NCBI GenBank assembly: GCA_045591985.1
Contig: JAZNTV010000098.1
Span: 1 to 60,930, forward strand
From: SIG588 sp045591985
Lineage (GTDB): Bacteria; Bacillota; Clostridia; Oscillospirales; Acutalibacteraceae
Reading direction: 5' to 3'
DNA length: 60,930 bases
Every line of letters begins with the position of its first letter. Position 1 is the first letter of the stretch. Positions 41,194 through 51,100 of this stretch are shown in pieces. The notes beneath the pieces are model-generated. The model did not search any database. It worked only from the letters and a program-made list of their open reading frames with translations, and was not told the origin of the DNA. A program made the position numbers and the translations under genes.

Positions 41194-42618
41194 ATGGCGA
41201 AAACAGTGGCAGATATTTTGGCAATGATCCGAGAAAACGATATTAAAATGGTGGATTTTAAGATGGTGGACATCAACGGTCAATACCGCCATGTTACCAT
41301 TCCCGCCGAAAACTTTTCGGAGGATACCATGAAGAGCGGCATCGGTTTCGATGCTTCGAACTACGGTTATGCTGTGGTTGAAAAGAGCGACATGGTGTTC
41401 ATTCCCGATCCCGATACGGCGGTGATCGACCCGTTTTGTACTATCCCGACCTTGTCGATGACGGGCAATGCGATGATCATCGATACGCCCGAAAATCGTC
41501 CGCTTGCGCAGTATCCGCGCAACATTATCAAGGCGGCGGTTGCATATATGAAGGAGAGCGGCATTGCCGACGAGATGAAGATCCTGCCCGAGTTCGAATT
41601 CTATCTGTTGGACGATGTGACGTGGAGCGTGGAAGGGCGCTATATCGGCGCTACGGTGGACGCTAAGCAGTCGTATTGGAACGCCGATAACGAAGGTCAC
41701 GGCGTGGTCGTTCCGAAACAGAAGAACTATCATATTGCCAAGCCGTTTGACACTTCTTACGAGTGCCGCAGCGAGATGTGCATGTTGATGAAAGACATGG
41801 GCATCGAGATCAACTATCACCATCCCGAAGTGGCGGCGTCCGGTCAATACGAGATCGAACCGCAGCTCGGCGAAGTTGTGCACATGGCGGATGCCACCAT
41901 GATGATCAAATACATCATTCATAACACCGCGCTCAAATACGGTAAGAGTGCCACCTTTATGCCTAAGCCGATCTACGGTGAAGCGGGCAGCGGTATGCAC
42001 GTACATATGATCCTCTTCAAAGACGGTCAGCCCGTGTTTTCGGATGATAACGGCTATTCGCACCTGAGCGAAACGGCCCATTACTTTATCGGCGGTATTT
42101 TGAAACATATCGGCTCCCTGTGCGCGATCACCAACCCCAGCACCAACTCTTTTAAACGCTTGGTGCCCGGTTTCGAAGCGCCTGTGACGGTCGGTTACGC
42201 CACTTCCAACCGCAGTGCGGTTATCCGCATTCCCGCCTATGCCAAGAGCCCCGACAAGCGTCGCTTTGAACTTCGCAATCCCGATGCGACTTGCAATCCG
42301 TATTTCTGCTATGCCGCTATCCTGATGGCGGGTCTGGACGGCGTGAAGAACAAGATCGACCCCCATGCCAACGGTTGGGGTCCCTACGATATGAATCTGT
42401 ACCATCTCCCCGAAGAGGAGAAGGCGAAGTTGCAGGGGCTTCCCGTGTCGCTCGATGAGGCATTGGATTGTCTCGAAAAGGATTATGCTTATCTCACAGA
42501 AGGCGGCGTATTCCCCGAAGAACTTATCCGCAACTTTATCAAAGCGAAGCGTGTTGAAAGTCGCGAAATGGCAAAGATCCCGCATCCGGCAGAGTTTGAT
42601 AAGTACTATAATCTGTAA
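41194..42618 (+). CDS. glnA: glutamine synthetase, type I
   Basis: 474 aa. Makes glutamine from glutamate, ammonia and ATP. The GSI blocks are present: DINGQYRHVTIP (N-domain), KILPEFEFYLLD (metal-binding Glu), the conserved Y-E-I-E-P-Q-L, PIYGEAGSGMHVHMILF (ammonium/glutamate-binding loop), TNPSTNSFKRLVPG, NRSAVIRIP, and RFELRNPDATCNPY. AGAGG precedes the ATG. No GlnR site is evident near it. A bidirectional terminator closes the gene. Confidence 0.95.
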   Translation: MAKTVADILAMIRENDIKMVDFKMVDINGQYRHVTIPAENFSEDTMKSGIGFDASNYGYAVVEKSDMVFIPDPDTAVIDPFCTIPTLSMTGNAMIIDTPENRPLAQYPRNIIKAAVAYMKESGIADEMKILPEFEFYLLDDVTWSVEGRYIGATVDAKQSYWNADNEGHGVVVPKQKNYHIAKPFDTSYECRSEMCMLMKDMGIEINYHHPEVAASGQYEIEPQLGEVVHMADATMMIKYIIHNTALKYGKSATFMPKPIYGEAGSGMHVHMILFKDGQPVFSDDNGYSHLSETAHYFIGGILKHIGSLCAITNPSTNSFKRLVPGFEAPVTVGYATSNRSAVIRIPAYAKSPDKRRFELRNPDATCNPYFCYAAILMAGLDGVKNKIDPHANGWGPYDMNLYHLPEEEKAKLQGLPVSLDEALDCLEKDYAYLTEGGVFPEELIRNFIKAKRVESREMAKIPHPAEFDKYYNL

Positions 42619-42624
42619 TGATGT

Positions 42625-42660
42625 AAAAAAAGAAGTGACCGCGAGGTCACTTCTTTTTTT
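42625..42660. terminator. bidirectional terminator
   Basis: A 16-bp perfect stem (AAAAAAAGAAGTGACC / GGTCACTTCTTTTTTT) with a GCGA loop, shared by glnA and the convergent acidic repeat gene. Confidence 0.9.
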
Positions 42661-42663
42661 GTC

Positions 42664-43848
42664 TTAATAACCGTATCCCGTGTCGTAGTCGTAATCGTAA
42701 TCATCTGATTCGGCCATGTCCGCCCCCTCGGTTTCTTCGGACGCCGCTTCCTTTTCGGATGACGCTTCCTCTTCGGACGCCGCTTCCTCTTCGGACGCCG
42801 CTTCCTCTTCGCACGCCGCTTCCTCTTCGGATGACGCTTCCTCTTCGGATGACGCTTCCTCTTCGGATGACGCTTCCTCTTCGGATGACGATTCGCCCTG
42901 GCTTTCATCTTCCGCGGCGTCTTCCGTTTCGGATTCCGATTCCTCTTTGCTCGAGAACTTGAAAAGTTCGCCCAAAACCGTTTCTTGAACGGCCATGGTC
43001 GTATTAAACACCCCGGCGGCCACCGCGGCTGTCACACCGGCTTTTTCCGGGTCCACCTCGATACGGGTTTTGGAACTGAATCCGATGGTGGTTTCTTCGG
43101 AAGAGGCGTTTTCGCTTTCGGCGGATGTGACACCCATCTCCACACTTTCGCTGTGGCTGATTTTCACACCGTCGGCCACTTCTGCCTTGGCACCGACCTC
43201 CATTTTTTCCGTGTGAGATACCGAGTCGCCTGTTTCACCGTTGCTCATGTCTTCGGTGCCGAACCCGGTGGAACTGGAATGGTTGACACTGGTCTCCACG
43301 GCGCCCGTTTTGACTTCGGTGCCTTCGGAACTTTCCATCTCCACCGAACCGTCGGTGCCGACGTTCACACCGGAAGAGGCGGTGGACTTGGTGTAATGGC
43401 TATCCGTGCCCATCGTTTCCGATTCCTCTGCACTGATGCTGTAAGTTCCCTTTTGTCCGTCAAAGCCAAACCCGTGCTCCACGGAACTTTCTCGTTCCGT
43501 GAGCCCCTCCTTGCGCGAGACAGAGGCGTTTTCTTTCAGCCCCAACTCCTTGCCGACTGTCAATTCCTGCTCCAGTTTGGCGGTGGTAGAGCCCAAAGGA
43601 TCGTTTACGGTTACGGACTGCTCTGTACCGATGGAAACGGAGCCGTCATAACCCGATTTGGTATGGGCTTTTGCGCCGATGGACAGCGAATCACCCACAC
43701 CGATCTCGGCGGATTCTTCCAGTTTCATACCGTCGTCATCGGTACTGAATGTTGTTGTTGTTTCGGCAGAGACACCGGCAATATCGGCAGGTGGCGTATC
43801 GGTATCGCCATCGAGCAATGCCGATTGTTTAAAATCATTGTTTTGCAT
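42664..43848 (-). CDS. acidic low-complexity repeat protein
   Basis: 394 aa, no signal peptide and no TM. Residues 1-290 are Ser/Thr/Gly/Glu-rich with alternating beta-like motifs (VGVGDSLSIGAKAHTKSGYD, VSIGTEQSVTVND, SVEMESSEGTEVKTGAVETS). Residues ~310-375 consist of about nine six-residue units of the type SSEEEA, encoded by an 18-bp tandem repeat, and the end is Asp/Tyr-rich (DDYDYDYDTGYGY). Very acidic, probably disordered at the C-terminus. I know no homologue. The ATG has GAAGGAG upstream and a fair promoter, so I regard it as a real gene. Confidence 0.75.
   Translation of the reverse strand: MQNNDFKQSALLDGDTDTPPADIAGVSAETTTTFSTDDDGMKLEESAEIGVGDSLSIGAKAHTKSGYDGSVSIGTEQSVTVNDPLGSTTAKLEQELTVGKELGLKENASVSRKEGLTERESSVEHGFGFDGQKGTYSISAEESETMGTDSHYTKSTASSGVNVGTDGSVEMESSEGTEVKTGAVETSVNHSSSTGFGTEDMSNGETGDSVSHTEKMEVGAKAEVADGVKISHSESVEMGVTSAESENASSEETTIGFSSKTRIEVDPEKAGVTAAVAAGVFNTTMAVQETVLGELFKFSSKEESESETEDAAEDESQGESSSEEEASSEEEASSEEEASSEEEAACEEEAASEEEAASEEEASSEKEAASEETEGADMAESDDYDYDYDTGYGY
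42755..42895. repeat. 18-bp in-frame tandem repeat in the acidic gene
   Basis: Units close to GACGCTTCCTCTTCGGAT repeat about eight to nine times with single-base variation. Because the unit is a multiple of three, copy-number changes would keep the frame. Confidence 0.85.
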
Positions 43849-43882
43849 ATAGGTCTCCTTCCGTATTTTCCCTTACATAACA

Positions 43883-43911
43883 ATAATACCATGGTACTTT
43901 CCAAAATGCAA
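43883..43911 (-). promoter_or_regulatory. promoter of the acidic repeat gene
   Basis: Minus strand: TTGCAT, 17-base spacer, TATTAT; the spacer includes the palindrome TACCATGGTA. Confidence 0.65.
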
Positions 43912-43962
43912 CAGGACATTTCAAGAACTACCTATCCGAATGGTGGCGGATTTTGCTAAGGC

Positions 43963-43991
43963 TTTACTTTCTATGGTGCTTGTGGTACACT
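43963..43991 (+). promoter_or_regulatory. promoter of the SGNH esterase gene
   Basis: TTTACT, 17-base spacer, TACACT; 25 bases before the ATG. Confidence 0.6.
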
Positions 43992-44015
43992 CTTCTTCGG
44001 AAAGGGGGTGATGGT

Positions 44016-44894
44016 ATGTGCCAACGTAAACAAGCCGCCGTGTTTATTATGCTCGGGCAATCCAATGCGGTGGGGCACGGAGTGCCGATGCGCGAGGAGG
44101 ACAAAATACGCAAGCCGCTGCGTAACGTGTTCGGTCTTCACCGAAAGGATAATCAATCGTTTCATAACACAGAACTCGTTTGGAGCGGGTATACAAGCGA
44201 TGGTATGAATCTGGCGGAAGAGCAGGACGACACCTATTCCGTCCCCAACTGTTTGGCGGCACTGTGGCAACGGCATATCGACGAAGGCAATGCGTGGAAT
44301 TTACCGAATCTTTATATCGTGCAGGTCGCTATCGGTGCCGAAGGGGTGACCGCGGGGTATATGTGGCATCCCGACCGTGAAGAAACGTTGATCCCCGGTC
44401 CGCTCGGCACGGTGGACATTTCGCTGTTTCCTTTCGCCGCACATGTTTTTGCACTGTTGGACGACAGTTTTAAAAAGCAGGGAATCGATTACGAGATCTT
44501 CGGCCTGCATTGGCGCGGGGGAGAGAACGACGTGACGGCGACACGGGCATATCTCAGTGAGAATCTAAAAACGATCTATGAGCGTATGTTCGGTGCGTTC
44601 AACCGCCTGTTACATCATCCGCCGATCGTGTTACACCGATTGTGTTGCCCCGATCGTATGGCCGATATGGACCCGTCGGGCGTCTATCTTGACAATATGG
44701 AGATCATCAACGACGTGTTTTACGCACTTTCGGAGCAGTATGAGAATATCCGTGTGTTCGACCCGCGTACGGCACCGCAATACCGTCCCGACGTGCGCGG
44801 GAACGGTTTGTTCATTGAAGATGCCGTGCATTTCACCCCGGAAGTGAACCACTGGATCGCGATGCAAGCTTTAAAAGAATATGCGGCCGCTTAA
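44016..44894 (+). CDS. SGNH hydrolase / sialate O-acetylesterase-like esterase
   Basis: 292 aa, cytosolic. The catalytic Ser is in AAVFIMLGQSNAVGHGVP (block I); the oxyanion block is GLHWRGGENDVTATRAY; the Asp/His pair is in LFIEDAVHFTPEVNHWIA. This matches carbohydrate esterase family 6 and the sialate O-acetylesterase (SASA) type, which remove O-acetyl groups from sugars. ATG at 44016, with GGGGGTGATG upstream. A closely related fragment sits at 40304, suggesting duplication. A 20-bp terminator follows. Confidence 0.85.
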   Translation: MCQRKQAAVFIMLGQSNAVGHGVPMREEDKIRKPLRNVFGLHRKDNQSFHNTELVWSGYTSDGMNLAEEQDDTYSVPNCLAALWQRHIDEGNAWNLPNLYIVQVAIGAEGVTAGYMWHPDREETLIPGPLGTVDISLFPFAAHVFALLDDSFKKQGIDYEIFGLHWRGGENDVTATRAYLSENLKTIYERMFGAFNRLLHHPPIVLHRLCCPDRMADMDPSGVYLDNMEIINDVFYALSEQYENIRVFDPRTAPQYRPDVRGNGLFIEDAVHFTPEVNHWIAMQALKEYAAA

Positions 44895-44895
44895 G

Positions 44896-44939
44896 AAAAA
44901 ATAGGCGCGCGGTACAACAGTACCGCGCGCCTATTTTTT
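44896..44939 (+). terminator. terminator after the esterase gene
   Basis: A 20-bp perfect stem (AAAAAATAGGCGCGCGGTAC / GTACCGCGCGCCTATTTTTT) with an AACA loop. Confidence 0.95.
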
Positions 44940-45207
44940 GGTTTAACAGCAAAGAAAACACGACGACGATTGTAGAAACGCGTCCGATTTAGCGTGATAA
45001 TGCAGTAAAAAATCTCTTTTTGACGGCAATTGCCACATATTAAGGGGGAGTAATATGTTTGTTTTCGACAAAAACCGTATAAATATACGGTTTTTTGTGT
45101 GGCAGGTATTGCTTTTCGGCGTACTTTGTGGTACAATGTCGTATCATGTTGTATTCTGCCTAAGGCGGATGCAAAATTGATCATGTAAAGAGAACGGAGG
45201 GGAAACA
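44940..45207 (+). promoter_or_regulatory. leader and promoter of the tubulin-like operon
   Basis: TTGCTT (45109-45114), 17-base spacer, TACAAT (45132-45137), about 70 bases before the lipoprotein gene. Upstream is a hairpin AAAACCGTAT-AAAT-ATACGGTTTT with a T-tail (45070-45094), a possible terminator or attenuator isolating the operon. I consider a 41-codon reading frame (45055-45180) across the promoter to be spurious. Confidence 0.7.
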
Positions 45208-45525
45208 ATGAAAAAGGCAATGAAACGTGTCGGTGTGATTCTGTTGGCGTGTGTGATGGTGCTCACGATGGTGGCGTGCTCCACGACGCTGAAAGGAACC
45301 TACACCTCCAAGAGCGGCTTGATCGAGCAGAAGTTTATTTTCAAGGAGGATAACCGTGTGGCCGTGTCGGCGTTCGGTATCGACGTGGAAGGCGACTACG
45401 AGATCAAAGACGGCGAGATCACGATCACCTACAGCCTCCTGGGGTTGAGTTACGATTGGGTGAAGAGTTTCGAAAAAGACGGTGATTCCATTTTCATCGA
45501 TGGAACGGAGTTCGTAAAAGAATAA
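45208..45525 (+). CDS. small lipoprotein, lipocalin-like
   Basis: 105 aa. The signal sequence ends in a lipobox (LTMVAC, Cys at residue 24), so it is anchored in the outer leaflet of the membrane. The mature part is an all-beta stretch (GTYTSKSGLIEQKFIFKEDN, GDYEIKDGEITITYS) resembling DUF5640/lipocalin-like small domains. AACGGAGGGG precedes the ATG. It is the first gene of the operon and lies 37 bases before the vWA gene, so a role as an accessory factor of the vWA protein is likely but not shown. Confidence 0.75.
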   Translation: MKKAMKRVGVILLACVMVLTMVACSTTLKGTYTSKSGLIEQKFIFKEDNRVAVSAFGIDVEGDYEIKDGEITITYSLLGLSYDWVKSFEKDGDSIFIDGTEFVKE

Positions 45526-45562
45526 CGAACCGTACTTTGAGGGGAAAGGGAGAGGATAATTT

Positions 45563-48106
45563 GTGAAACGATTCACAAGCACATTCTTGGCGTTGCTTTT
45601 GCTGCTGACATGTGTGTTCACCTGCGGTGTGTCTTTCGGTGCTTCGGCGGCCAAGGCCGAGTCGAAGCGCGTGATCGCCATGGTGTTCGACAACTCCGGT
45701 ACGATGTTTATCGGTGAGACAGACGAAAGTAACAAGACATGGTGTCGTGCTACGTATTCCGTGCAGGCTTTGGCGACCATGATGAATCCGTCGGATGTTA
45801 TGTATATTTATCCGATGAATCCGATTCAGATCGGTACGTCGGAGAATCCTACGGAAACATATACCATGGATAAGCCGATGGAAATAACCCAAAAGGATGC
45901 CGCCAAGATCCGCGAGATCTACACGCCGCAGTTGAGCGAAGATCAATTGTTCAATACCCACATTGAGGCGGTCGAGAAAGCGGTTGCCGGTTTGAAGGCG
46001 GCAAGCGGCGACGTGAAGTGGTTGGTCATTCCGACGGATGGTACCGTTTTCTACAGAAACCAAGATGAAGTCATAGAAAACTCCAAGGAAGAACTTTCCA
46101 AATTGTTCCAACAAGTGGATACGATGTATCTCGGTATCGGTAAAGACGGTGAGCCGGATTTTAAAACCGACGGAACGCACCAGTTTGTGGCACGTTGGGC
46201 GAAAAACTCGGCCGAAGTTTTGAAGCATCTGACGGAAATGGGTAACCTCATGTTCGGTCGCGACGAGTTGCCGTCGGTTGCGGAAAATGTCACATTCGAC
46301 GTGTCGATGAAAAAGTTGATCCTTTTCGTTCAAGGCAACGAGATCGATAACGTGAAGTTGGGGAATTTGACCCCGATCAGTGTGGATAAATTGGCTTACA
46401 GCACTTACGGTGCCGAAAAGTACCTTAAGAGACAAGCCTGTGATACATCGCTTCAAGGTACGATGCTGACATTTGAGAATGTGGATATCGGTTCTTACAA
46501 ACTCAGTTTCAGCGGACAGGCCAGCAGTACGGCCGTGTACTATGAACCGGATGCGGATTTGCAGTTTATTTTCACCGATGCAGTGGGGAATACGGTAGAT
46601 CCGAACGCTTTGTATGAAGGTGACTACATAGTCAGTTACGGCTTGAAAGACCGGAAAACAGGCAAATTGATCAAATCCGATCTGCTTGGCGATCCGCAAT
46701 ACAGAGGAAGTTACACTCTCAACGGAAAAGAGTATCCCATTACGCACGACGGCCAAAACGGCGAGGTTAAGGTTACGTTGAATATGGGGGATACTTTCGA
46801 AGCCAAAATGACGGTGACTTACCTCAGCGGTTACACCATTACGAAGGATTCTTCCGATTTCGGTTGGCCGAAAGGCGGTGTTACCGTGGCGGCACGTCCT
46901 GCGGGCGACCTTCGCCTGGAGATCGCGGGCGGCGATGCGGTCTATCCGCTGCAAACGTTGGAGGAAGGCTCTCCTTTTACTATTAAGGTCTTTTATAAAG
47001 ACGAACAACTTACCGGCGATGCGCTGAAATCGGTTACGCTGAATCTGGGTGACAGTAACGCCGGTATCGAAGGGCCGACATTCGCAGACGATCACTATGT
47101 GGTGAAACTGTGCTACAAAGATCCGGCCTCTCCTAAGGATACGGTGTGCGGCGAGTGTAAGGTTACCGTCGGCGCTAAATACACCGCCAAGGGAAGCGAA
47201 GAGGCGACGGCCGTCGGCGCCTTCAAATACACCATCGATGAAGACGAAGGTCTTTTGAAGATGGAAATGTCGGCACCGCAGGATTACGTTGTGATCTCCG
47301 AAATGAGCGAAAGCCAACCGATGACGGTCACATTGACGATCGAGGGTAAGCCGTTGACCCCCGAACAGTTTGCGTCCACTGTGTTACAGGTGGATTGCGG
47401 CGGGATCAAACATACGGTTACCCCGCGTGAACAGGATTCTTCTTATGTGATTCAGTTGTTGCCGACCGACGGCATTGACGAAGGCAATTATCCCATTACG
47501 GTGAAGGCTGTGTATACCGACAAGATCGGCAGAGCCTACGAAGCGGAAAACGGTGCGCGTATTACACTGAGCACCATGCCGCTGTGGTTAAAATGGGTGA
47601 TCGGCATTTCGTTATTGTTGCTGTTCATTATTCTGTTGTACTTGATTTTGCATATCCGCGTACCGCCCAAACACGTTCGCAAAGAGACGGACAGTTGCAG
47701 TCTGAGTGTGGGAGGACGTGATGTCACAAACGATGCGAATTTCGAGGCGCGCTCTTCCGGCAAGCAGATCGTCGCGTATGTGGAATACGGCGGTGAAGAG
47801 CTCGGTCGCGTGATCTTAAACAAGTTGGCACCCGGTAAAGAAAGTTATCTTTACAAAACGTCACCCAAACGCAACTTCTGGGCGAAGTTCCCGGAAAGTG
47901 CAACGGTTACCGGCGAGGTTACCGCATTTGACGTGGCAGGTGTTGACTATATCGTGGATAAGGAGGGCAACGTTGTCCCGGCCGATGAGCAACAAGCGGC
48001 TTATATGATTACTAACGGGGCCAGCATTACCATCAACGGTCGCACGATGATTGCCGGCAGAACCAAGAATTTCAGCGCAGATATACCGCTTAACTTTAAG
48101 AAGTGA
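45563..48106 (+). CDS. membrane-anchored von Willebrand A domain protein
   Basis: 847 aa. Signal peptide (residues 1-30), then a vWA domain with an intact MIDAS: DNSGT (D43-S45-T47) and the later P-T-D-G (Asp ~159). Residues ~270-670 are beta-sandwich-like repeats; one TM (WVIGISLLLLFIILLYLILH, about 677-698); and a 145-residue cytosolic tail, positively charged after the TM. The predicted topology is a metal-binding external ligand module tethered through the membrane to a cytoplasmic part. GTG start with GAGG upstream. From recall, vWA proteins are known partners of a divergent bacterial tubulin-like family, which is encoded next. Confidence 0.85.
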   Translation: MKRFTSTFLALLLLLTCVFTCGVSFGASAAKAESKRVIAMVFDNSGTMFIGETDESNKTWCRATYSVQALATMMNPSDVMYIYPMNPIQIGTSENPTETYTMDKPMEITQKDAAKIREIYTPQLSEDQLFNTHIEAVEKAVAGLKAASGDVKWLVIPTDGTVFYRNQDEVIENSKEELSKLFQQVDTMYLGIGKDGEPDFKTDGTHQFVARWAKNSAEVLKHLTEMGNLMFGRDELPSVAENVTFDVSMKKLILFVQGNEIDNVKLGNLTPISVDKLAYSTYGAEKYLKRQACDTSLQGTMLTFENVDIGSYKLSFSGQASSTAVYYEPDADLQFIFTDAVGNTVDPNALYEGDYIVSYGLKDRKTGKLIKSDLLGDPQYRGSYTLNGKEYPITHDGQNGEVKVTLNMGDTFEAKMTVTYLSGYTITKDSSDFGWPKGGVTVAARPAGDLRLEIAGGDAVYPLQTLEEGSPFTIKVFYKDEQLTGDALKSVTLNLGDSNAGIEGPTFADDHYVVKLCYKDPASPKDTVCGECKVTVGAKYTAKGSEEATAVGAFKYTIDEDEGLLKMEMSAPQDYVVISEMSESQPMTVTLTIEGKPLTPEQFASTVLQVDCGGIKHTVTPREQDSSYVIQLLPTDGIDEGNYPITVKAVYTDKIGRAYEAENGARITLSTMPLWLKWVIGISLLLLFIILLYLILHIRVPPKHVRKETDSCSLSVGGRDVTNDANFEARSSGKQIVAYVEYGGEELGRVILNKLAPGKESYLYKTSPKRNFWAKFPESATVTGEVTAFDVAGVDYIVDKEGNVVPADEQQAAYMITNGASITINGRTMIAGRTKNFSADIPLNFKK

Positions 48107-48196
48107 CGGCTGTGTATGCGTCGAAAACGCCTTTACGGTCGAATATCAAAGCACATCAGTTGAAAGTTAAAAGAAACATATAAAGGAGAGAGAAAA

Positions 48197-51100
48197 ATGC
48201 AAGTCAAAAAAGAAAAGTTGAAGCCCAACGAAGTAGTGGCGCCCACTCTGTTTGTGGGTGTCGGCGGTACCGGTTGTAAGATCGTGAAAAAGGTCGCGGA
48301 TCTGTGTCTTCCGGAAGAGAAGGAAAACATCAACTTCCTCTGCCTGGATACCAACGTGAACGACCTGTCCTCGGTGGCCAACGGTAAGTCCAAGATCTAC
48401 TGGGTACAGACTTCCAACACCCAGACGGTCGGTAGCTATCTCGACTACGACGAAGAAGCACGTAAAAAGTGGTTCCCGAAGAATGCGGTCATGTATGATA
48501 AGACGGTTTCCGAGGGTGCCGGTCAGGTGCGTGCGATCTCGCGTTTGGCCTTGAACTCCACCATTAAGACCGGTAAGATCCGCCCGCTGTATGATGCGGT
48601 GGACGATCTGTTCCGTAAGACCGGCAAGGAAATGAAGCAGGCAATGCGTGTGGTCATTGCTTCCACCGCGTCCGGCGGTACCGGTTCCGGTATCATCCTG
48701 CCGCTTTCGATGTTCATTCGTGACTATGTGAAGGAAAAGTATCCGAACACCAGCTTGATCGTGCGTTCGTTGATCCTGTTGCCCGAAACGTTGGACAGCG
48801 TTATCGACTCGCAGACCGAGCGTGACAGCCAGGCGCGCAATGCTTATGCTACCGTTAAGGAACTCAACGCCTTCATGATGAAGGGGTCCGGCTTCATCGA
48901 TCTGGACGAAGATCTGAAGCAGTTCAGCGATCTGCATGTGAACGTGTCCATCGCCGGTTCGGATAAGCAGAAGCCGCTCTCTTTGCTGCCGATGGATTTC
49001 TGTTTCCTGATGGACGGTCAGGATGCCGAAGACAGCACCATGATCAGCATCGGTCAGTATATCGACCAGGCGGCACAGGCGTTGTATGAGCAGAATATCG
49101 GTCCCATGCAGAAGAAGGCCTTCTCGGTGGAAGATAACATCATCAAAGAGATGACCAAGCCCGGCAACTACGGCCGCAACCGTTTCGGCGGTATCGGTGC
49201 GGGCGTTATCTGCTATCCCTATGAGAAGATTGCGGATTACGTGGCCTACGACCTCGCTATCGACAGTATCGGCGGCGAAGGCGATGCGACCAAGTGGACG
49301 AAGTACGACAAAGCGGTCGAGGCATATCGTGCTGAGCAGAAGAAGCGCGGTATTCCGATGTCGACCTGGGATTCTTACGGCAAGGTGTATTGCGACAAGT
49401 TGATCAATGCCAAGGATAACTTCTCCAAGGATTTGATCAATACGTTTGAACTGGAAAATCTGGACGACAAGATCGAAAGCTTCATGCAGAGCTTTGAAGA
49501 AATGGCGTTCACAACGGTTATGGAAGACAACCGTTTCGCCAACACCTATACGAGCGCCAAAAAGTGGAAGGATAAGCCTAATTTCGGAGCCAGCGAAAGC
49601 AAGATTTCCGTCGCGGTCAATGCTCTGAAGAACTTTGCCGGCAAGGCAGAGGCTAAGAGCAAGGACGGCAAACCGGTTATTGAGAGCGTTGTGAATAACT
49701 GGGTCGAAGCCGTCATGACCAACGATCAGAAGACGATCGTTATTGAAGACTCTTACAGCATTGAGAGTTTGTTGCGCAATGCGCAGAGCGAATTGTTCCA
49801 TCCCTGCGCCGCACGTTACGTGCTGTATCGCTTGATGGAGAAGTATAAAGAAAAGATCGAGTCCGACGATCACAAGAATGCGCTGAAAGCGGTTCAAGCT
49901 TACAAAACCAAGGAATACAACCTCAAATTTGCGAAGGAAACGGTTGTCGGCATCGAGAGCTTGGGCAGACTGATGATCGATCAGCCTACTATCATCGATA
50001 AGATGAAGGGGTATAACGCGCTCAACGAAGTTGCAAACCAGGATATTCCGGCTTACTTCCGCAAATTGGAAGAGTATTGCAAGAAGGAAGCGGTTCATGC
50101 GGCTTATGAGAAGGCCTATCCCTATGTGAAGGCATTTGCCGAGCAGTTTGAGCAATTCTTCAACACCTTTGTGTACAAGGTGAAGGATCTCAGCCGCAAG
50201 AAGATCGATATGATCGATGAATTGCATTACAAGAAGGGCGATTCCTTCATGAACATCTGTGCAACCGAAGAATTGATGCAGGAACTGAGCAAGTATTCGT
50301 TGCAGAAGGCACAGAAGGAAACCACCATGCTTAATTCCGATATCAATGGTGATATCTTTGATGCGGTGAAGAAAAACGCCATCTTCAAGATGGAATTGGA
50401 TAATGCCGACGGTGGTTACATTGATGTGGATCGCCGTAAGGACATCTTCGACGATATCCTGATCGGTTACTTCAAGAACAGTGTCCGTGAGAAGTGTGAC
50501 GATATCGATCGTGATATCATCGGCGCCATCGAACTTGAGCAGCGCTTGAAAGAGCGTATTCGTCTGCGCAACGAAAACGACGGAGACAATCAGGTGTTCG
50601 AGAGGGTAAGCACCGAAGATGCGAAGCGTCACATCCTGGAAGTGGTGAAGATGGGTGAACGCATTGCGGCCCCCTCGGTGCAGCGTGCGACCAACGAAGA
50701 ACCCCGCGAGATCAAAGTTTGCGCCTACAACAAGTGCTTGCTGGATAACCGCAAGTTCCCCGTGAAAGAGATGATGCCCAACGGCGAGCCGGTGGACACT
50801 GTGTCGAAATATGAGATCCACTTCTACAATGCGCTCTACAACTTGACGCCGAACAAGCTGAAGAAGTTCGCGGCTCCGTTCGAGACCGAAACGGGTAAGA
50901 AGAGTGCCGGTACGTATCACAAGGCCTACTGCGATTATTCACGCCTGATCGGGCCGGATTCCACCAAGAATGCCGCCATTTCCACCCACATCGACAAGGC
51001 ATGGGATTCCATTAAGAGCATGCCCGAACTCGACTTCGGTTATCAAGATCAGGTCATCAAGAAGGTGCACAAGGCGTTTGTGTACGGCTTGATCCACCAT

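Noticed and set aside
42606..42908. Lys/Arg-rich frame (HPKRKR repeats) opposite the acidic gene
   Set aside because: Out-of-frame reading of the 18-bp tandem repeat.
45055..45180. 41-codon frame after AAGGGGGAG
   Set aside because: It has a fair ribosome-binding site, but an internal terminator-like hairpin and the operon promoter run through it. It is more likely a leader than a gene.
45494..47317. 607-codon minus-strand frame opposite the vWA gene
   Set aside because: No ribosome-binding site or domain; the plus strand has a signal peptide, vWA motif and TM.
48167..50920. 917-codon open frame on the minus strand opposite the tubulin-like gene
   Set aside because: It mirrors a clear coding gene; its Val/Leu/His/Arg-rich composition and lack of a ribosome-binding site mark it as antisense shadow.
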